A DNA stretch of 64,000 nucleotides. Source: an uncultured Azospirillum sp. Its GTDB lineage: Bacteria; Pseudomonadota; Alphaproteobacteria; Azospirillales; Azospirillaceae. Location of the stretch: contig NZ_CAMLJP010000002.1 in NCBI RefSeq assembly GCF_946480385.1, positions 102,522 through 166,521 on the forward strand, given 5' to 3'. Under the pieces are notes generated by a model. It had not been told where the DNA came from. It was given only the letters and a program-made list of their open reading frames with translations, and searched no databases. The position numbers and the translations under genes were made by a program. Positions 60,133 through 64,000 of this stretch are shown piece after piece (position 1 is the stretch's first letter; each line of letters begins with the position of its first letter).

Positions 60133-60558
60133 TGCGGTCCTCCCTGGCTTTTTCAGCACAGGGTAGCATCGCTGGCACCACACAGCGAAGTGTGAATTTC
60201 GGCACATCTGCAACCAAAGGCGATGCAAGCATCATCACTTCAGTTGAAGCGACTGATTCTCTTGACCGTCCGATATTTAGACCGGGATCGCCAAGTTGAT
60301 CATGCTTCGGCCCTGTGGACTCGGGTGCACGCGGATCCGGGTTCGGCCTGTTCAGGCGTGATCTAACCGATGACAGAATGGATGCATTGTCATCGCAACA
60401 TCCCTCGCGCGACATAGGCCGCCGCCTGTCCGCCATCCGCAAGGACGGTCACGGTGATGTCCAAAGCTCATAATTTCCAAGCCCCTTCCGGTTGACACCC
60501 GGCACCGCTTTCCCGCAACTTGCCCCCTTGTTTGACCGGTCAAACTCGGAGCGGCACC
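60133..60558. promoter_or_regulatory. divergent region, patatin-like / ParA-like, with perfect 16-bp palindrome
   Basis: This 426-bp gap holds no gene I can support. GTTTGACC-GGTCAAAC is a perfect 16-bp palindrome at 60530-60545, directly before the GGAG ribosome site and TTG start of the ParA-like gene. It is a strong candidate for an autoregulatory operator or a centromere-like partition site. Confidence 0.65.
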
Positions 60559-61188
60559 TTGCCTGTAATCGCAATAGCCACCTCCAAGGGTGGTTCGGGA
60601 AAAACCACGCTGGCGGCCGGCCTTGCCGACCTTCTTTGCAGGCAAGGCCGGAGGGTGGAATGCATCGACACCGATCCCAACCGCAACCTTCACGACTGGC
60701 TGTCCGATCCGCGAAATGGCATTCCGTGCACGCCGGTCGAGGAGGAAGCGGTGATCGACAGCGTGGCCGGCGCGGTCGAACGCTCCGACTATGTGCTGAT
60801 CGATGTCGCCGGCGCCCTGCAGAGAGGCATGCTCTACGCCATCAGCGCCGCCGACTTCGTGCTGATTCCGTGCAAGACCGACCGCAAGGACGTGGTCGAG
60901 GCGGTGCGCACCCAGGAACTGATCCAATCGGCCGGCAAGATGGTCCGCCGCAAAATCCTGCATGCCGCCGTGCTGACCCAGGTCAACCGGCGTGCCCAGG
61001 TGACCGGACACACCCGGGCCCAGCTCGAGGTGATGGGCGTACCGGTACTAAGTGCCGACCTGCCGACCCGCACCGCCTATCAGCAGGCTTCTTGGAATGG
61101 CGCTCCGCTCGCAGCCCCTGAGGCGCGCGAAGACTTCGGCGCCATTGCGGCAGACGTGGCATCCCTGATGGAGGCGGAGCATGGCTAA
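60559..61188 (+). CDS. ParA-like partition ATPase (short type)
   Basis: A 209-residue ParA/MinD-family ATPase. The deviant Walker A box is KGGSGKTT (10-17) with the signature lysine K10; Walker A prime DTDPN and Walker B YVLIDVAG follow in order. The absence of an N-terminal DNA-binding domain puts it with the short (type Ib, ParF-like) plasmid ATPases. The start is TTG at 60559, 7 bp after GGAG, because VIAIATSKGG begins right after it. Its stop overlaps the next gene by 8 bp. Such ATPases position plasmids or large cell cargo; with a small partner and an upstream palindrome, plasmid partition is most likely. Confidence 0.82.
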   Translation: MPVIAIATSKGGSGKTTLAAGLADLLCRQGRRVECIDTDPNRNLHDWLSDPRNGIPCTPVEEEAVIDSVAGAVERSDYVLIDVAGALQRGMLYAISAADFVLIPCKTDRKDVVEAVRTQELIQSAGKMVRRKILHAAVLTQVNRRAQVTGHTRAQLEVMGVPVLSADLPTRTAYQQASWNGAPLAAPEAREDFGAIAADVASLMEAEHG

Positions 61189-61771
61189 GCGGCCCCCGCT
61201 CAAACTGCTCGACGCGGATGAGATCAAACGGTCCATCGCCCCATTGGCGCAACGCCTGCCGTCGAACCGGCCGTCCAGCCAAGGTGATGCATTGCCGGCG
61301 GACCCCGCAACGCCCGACGAGTATGTCGAGACCATCGACCGCTTGTGGGAGGAGGCACAGAAAAGCTTCCTTGCAATTGGACGCTATTTGGAAGAGGCGC
61401 AGAAGAAGCTTTCGGCGGAGCAGTTTGCCCAAGTGATCGAGCGCCTGCGCTTCGGCAAGGTCGTCCGCAGCCAGATCATGACCGCCTACCGCGCGGTGAC
61501 CGCCGGCCTGTTGCCGCCGGGCGTTGAGGCGGCCGGTTATTCGGTGGTTTATCATGCCGCAACGCTGTCCGACACGGAGCGCGCCCAGGCAGTCGCCGAG
61601 GGCGTGATCCGCCCCGACATGCGCCGCACCGAGATCGTCGCGTTCAAACGGCGCATCCGAACGAACGCAGTTCAACGCAACGACGACCGCCGGGCGATGC
61701 TGGAAGCGGAAAAGCAGCGGCTTCTTGCCCGTGTCGCCGACATCGACCGGGAGCTTTCCGCCCTCGCCTGA
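61181..61771 (+). CDS. small partner protein of ParA-like ATPase
   Basis: A 196-residue protein I do not recognise by name. It is highly charged and mostly helical. The central part (EEAQKSFLAIGRYLEEAQKKLSAEQFAQVIERLRFGKVVRSQIMTAYRAVTAGLLPPG) resembles the DUF3102-type segment found in plasmid and phage DNA-binding proteins, and the last 40 residues (RRAMLEAEKQRLLARVADIDRELSALA) are likely a coiled coil. Its start lies inside the ParA-like gene, so the two are made together. Position and size suggest the centromere-binding adaptor of the partition system. The N-terminal 50 residues are polar and probably disordered, as in adaptors that stimulate ParA. Confidence 0.7.
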   Translation: MAKRPPLKLLDADEIKRSIAPLAQRLPSNRPSSQGDALPADPATPDEYVETIDRLWEEAQKSFLAIGRYLEEAQKKLSAEQFAQVIERLRFGKVVRSQIMTAYRAVTAGLLPPGVEAAGYSVVYHAATLSDTERAQAVAEGVIRPDMRRTEIVAFKRRIRTNAVQRNDDRRAMLEAEKQRLLARVADIDRELSALA

Positions 61772-61937
61772 CTCCATCGGACGGCGTTCCGGGCAGGCAT
61801 GGGCGCAGAAGCACGGGCCAGCTGCGGGCAAGCCCTGCTCCCATGAAGGCTGGCTTTGCCCACCGATGGAGGGGCTGATCGTGCCCGGGTTCGGTGAACA
61901 CCTGAGCCGAGTTCCGGGTGGAGCCGAAAGGTGTCTG
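61772..61937. other. non-coding gap after ParA module
   Basis: No gene, repeat or terminator is evident here. It leads into the relics of three insertion sequences. Confidence 0.4.
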
Positions 61938-62090
61938 ATGACAAGGACGAGATGGTCCTTCACGGACGAATTCCAGTGAGAGGCCGTTGTCGCGCTGGAA
62001 GGCAGCGGCTGGCCTGCAAAGGAACGAATGGCATAATTCCAAGCGCGCAATCGCCGGCTGGGCGAGGTGGTCTGCCACCAGCGACGGACC
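61938..62090 (+). mobile_element. IS3-family OrfA relic
   Basis: The plus strand begins MTRTRWSFTDEFQ, then a stop, then EAVVALEGSGWPAKERMA, another stop and QARNRRLG. That follows the first 40 residues of IS3-family OrfA proteins (which read SFTDEFKREAVALLE). Two in-frame stops and loss of the remainder show that it is dead. Confidence 0.6.
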
Positions 62091-62111
62091 GCCGGATCTG
62101 CCAACCGCGGC

Positions 62112-62138
62112 GGTTCCGTTACAGAGTTTGAGGGCAGG
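62112..62138. mobile_element. solo IS6-family end
   Basis: GGTTCCGTTACAGAGTTTG followed by AGGGCAGG matches the IS6-type end at 23532 at 24 of 27 positions. No IS6 transposase follows here, so only the terminus remains. Confidence 0.65.
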
Positions 62139-62228
62139 CCAGCGTGTTGCACGAATGGGGGATTGGCGGGGGACTGCGGCTCGGCGTAGACGTCGGGCCG
62201 AGTTGATGCCCGCCACAATCGCCGCCCG

Positions 62229-62805
62229 ATGCCGTTCAAACACCACGCTGGCCACCGCCATCAGTTTCCTCGTGCCGGGTACCGCGTAACGAATTGGGCG
62301 GCCTATGAGGCTGGCCTACATCAGCGCGGCAGTTTGACCATCTGGTTCAGCGCGGAGGCCGTTCAGACCTGGCTTGCCGCCCCACGCACCACCCGTGGCG
62401 GGCAACCACGCTACTCGGCCGTGGCTATCGAGACGGCACTGACCCTGCTGGTCGACAGCACGGGGCTGAAACTCAGCGGGCCCGGCGAATGGCTGGTTGA
62501 GAAGCACGGCTCCAAGAACGACCGCACCGCCGTGTACGCGGCCGTGGCGGCCCGCCACCCGGAGGAGGAGGCGATCGCGCCACCGCGCGCCGATGCCGTC
62601 TTCAGCACCACCGTCGAGACCGCGCCCACTCGGCACGACCGTCACATCCAGGCGATTGCCGAGACAGGACGCATGGCTTGGCAGCGAACGTCCGGCTACA
62701 ACGCGCGGGCCAAGGCGGAGGTGGCGTACCGAGCTCGTCATCGCCAGCACCCTGCTCAACCGTATGTTCGGCTTTGCACGCCCGACCTATGTCCCCGTCG
62801 CGTGA
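62229..62805 (+). mobile_element. IS5-family transposase relic with internal deletions
   Basis: The start MPFKHHAGHRHQFPRAGYRVTNWAAYEAGLHQRGSLTIWF is the N-terminus of an IS5-family transposase. Then follow jumps: from IETALTL to LVDSTGLKLSGPGEWLVEKHG, from SKNDRTA to VYAAVAARHPEEE, and finally, after a frameshift, IASTLLNRMFGFARPTYVPVA, the normal C-terminus. Roughly half of the expected protein is missing, including parts of the DDE core, so it cannot transpose. Confidence 0.75.
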
Positions 62806-62994
62806 AAAGACGGGGGACATGGGCTCATGCCGTTCCCGCTCGCCTCAATGCACCACACTGATGCCGTGCGGGATTTTCGGACTGTAGTGTACATATCGGC
62901 GGATTCTCCCTGACCGGCAGGTGCGGCATAGAGGCGAATAGACGAACGCAAGCAATACGCCGGCGCTCTCTCCCTCCGATAGCCACGCGCCTGA
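62806..62994. other. gap between IS5 relic and LysR pseudogene
   Basis: These 189 bp contain no gene or clear signal that I can support. Confidence 0.4.
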
Positions 62995-63865
62995 TCAGAA
63001 ATGACCCGAGGCAAACCGCTCTACCATCAGATCGATCAGAACTCTCACTTTTCTCGGCGTGTGCTGACTTGGCGGGTGCACGACGAAAATGCCGACGTCA
63101 GGCAGCGTGAACCGAGTCATGATCGGCACCAGCCTTCCATCCTCGACATAGGGGGCGGCGATCATAGCCCCCATGGCAAGGATGGAAGGCTGGTGCCGCA
63201 GCTTCCGCAAGGACATAAGCATTGTCGGCCCTGAAGCGCCCTTGCGGGTTCACCGTGAAGCTCTGGTCATCGTCGCTGAAGACCCAGCTGTTAGTGCCGG
63301 CGGTGATGGCGGCGTGTTTCAATATGTCGCCGGGATACTCAGGCGCACCGTTTTCCGCGATATAGTCCGGGCTGGCATAGAGCCGCATCGGCAGCGACCC
63401 GATCTTGCGGGCGATGAGGTTCGAATCAGGCATGTAGCCGACGCGGATGGCGCAATCGAAACCTTCTGCGGCGAGATCGACATACTGATCCGAAAACCAC
63501 GTGTGCACATTCAACGCTGGATGTCGGCGGGCAAAATCCGCGAGCACAGATGCGAAATAGGTGCCGACAGAGGCTGGCCCGGCGATCCGGAGCAATCCCC
63601 GGATATCGCCGTTGGGAGACATTTCCTCGCGTGCTGCGTCGATCTTTGCGCAGATGTCCGCCGCCTGATCCCGGAACGATATGCCCGCTTCGGTCAGGAC
63701 TGCGCTGCGCGTGGTCCGCGCAAGCAGTTCCGCGCCGAGTTCCTCCTCGAGCCGCAGTAGGCGCCGGCTGACGATCGACTTTGCAAGGCCCAGGCGGCGA
63801 GCCGCGGAATTGATGCCCCCGGCATCGGCCACCTCAACAAACGTTCTGAGATCCTCAATCTCCAT
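62995..63865 (-). pseudogene. LysR-type regulator with a single frameshift
   Basis: From the ATG at 63865 the minus strand encodes a normal LysR N-terminus (MEIEDLRTFVEVADAGGINSAARRLGLAKSIVSRRLLRLEEELGAELLARTTRSAVLTEAG) and effector domain up to NAYVLAEAA near 63205. The remainder is in another frame: QPSILAMGAMIAAPYVEDGRLVPIMTRFTLPDVGIFVVHPPSQHTPRKVRVLIDLMVERF, with stop at 62995. The join gives a full-length LysR of about 290 residues, so one small indel (or a sequencing error) breaks the gene. It stands next to insertion-sequence relics. Confidence 0.75.
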
Positions 63866-64000
63866 GCTTCCTCCTTGTGTCCGTGGGCGCCTCCCAGGTC
63901 GGATGGTGTTCCCACTTCAGGGACAGAGTGTAGCATCTTCGCTGTCTAGAGCGGATTGATCGGCATCGGAATCGGGGGATTCCCCCGAGCTGGCATTTAT
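63866..64000. other. right-hand edge, upstream of LysR pseudogene
   Basis: These last 135 bp show no gene. They would contain the promoter of the LysR gene and possibly of a divergent gene beyond the window. Confidence 0.4.

Overview
The window is high-GC DNA packed with short-spaced, translationally coupled operons for uptake and breakdown of plant-type compounds: aromatic acids, hydroxyproline, hexuronates and dicarboxylate-like acids. Gene content, abundance of Liv-type ABC and TRAP transporters and base composition suggest an alphaproteobacterium of the Rhodospirillales, most like Azospirillum. That assignment is an inference; no rRNA or other marker gene is present. A ParA-like partition pair near the right end hints that the replicon is a chromid or megaplasmid, or that a plasmid piece has integrated.

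Layout. (1) 1-2684: the tail of an aromatic oxygenase cluster (short-chain dehydrogenase, FMN/2Fe-2S reductase, flavin reductase, MarR repressor). Its order matches iacE-iacF-iacG-iacR of indole-3-acetate degradation. (2) 3121-9881: an outer-membrane porin and a Liv-type ABC importer whose second ATPase carries an N-terminal hemerythrin (HHE) domain. (3) 10397-23292: a LysR regulator, a three-component anthranilate-type dioxygenase (andAcAdAbAa), a second complete Liv importer, an AraC/AndR-like regulator, and catBCA. Together these take up an aromatic acid, hydroxylate it to catechol and carry catechol to the enol-lactone. (4) 23532-24383: an IS6-family remnant and a deleted short-chain dehydrogenase pseudogene. 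(5) 24451-33296: a full trans-4-hydroxy-L-proline catabolic operon with a polar amino acid ABC importer and a divergent GntR regulator. (6) 33382-43716: a second GntR regulator, an FAD/4Fe-4S 2-hydroxyacid dehydrogenase and, divergently, an aminotransferase, TRAP transporter, CoA-transferase and crotonase-fold enzyme. The substrate of this set is unknown.

(7) 43741-45781: a graveyard of LysR, CoA-transferase, aldehyde dehydrogenase and IclR fragments. (8) 45822-48874: a free-amino-acid hydroxylase of the 2OG-Fe family, an MFS transporter and its divergent LysR. (9) 49193-53494: hexuronate transporter, fructuronate reductase and mannonate dehydratase. (10) 53666-58730: a DHA2 efflux pump with its LysR, and two short-chain dehydrogenases with their LysR. 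(11) 58715-63865: a truncated LysR, a patatin-like lipase, the ParA pair preceded by a perfect 16-bp palindrome, and relics of IS3, IS6 and IS5 elements beside a frameshifted LysR gene.

The strongest leads are the hemerythrin-LivF fusion, the probable auxin-degradation tail next to anthranilate and catechol genes, the unassigned aminotransferase/TRAP/CoA-transferase pathway with its paired 14-bp operators and a crotonase lacking both usual glutamates, the isoleucine-hydroxylase-like enzyme, and the ParA module. All assignments come from reading the sequence and remembered family knowledge; no database search was run.
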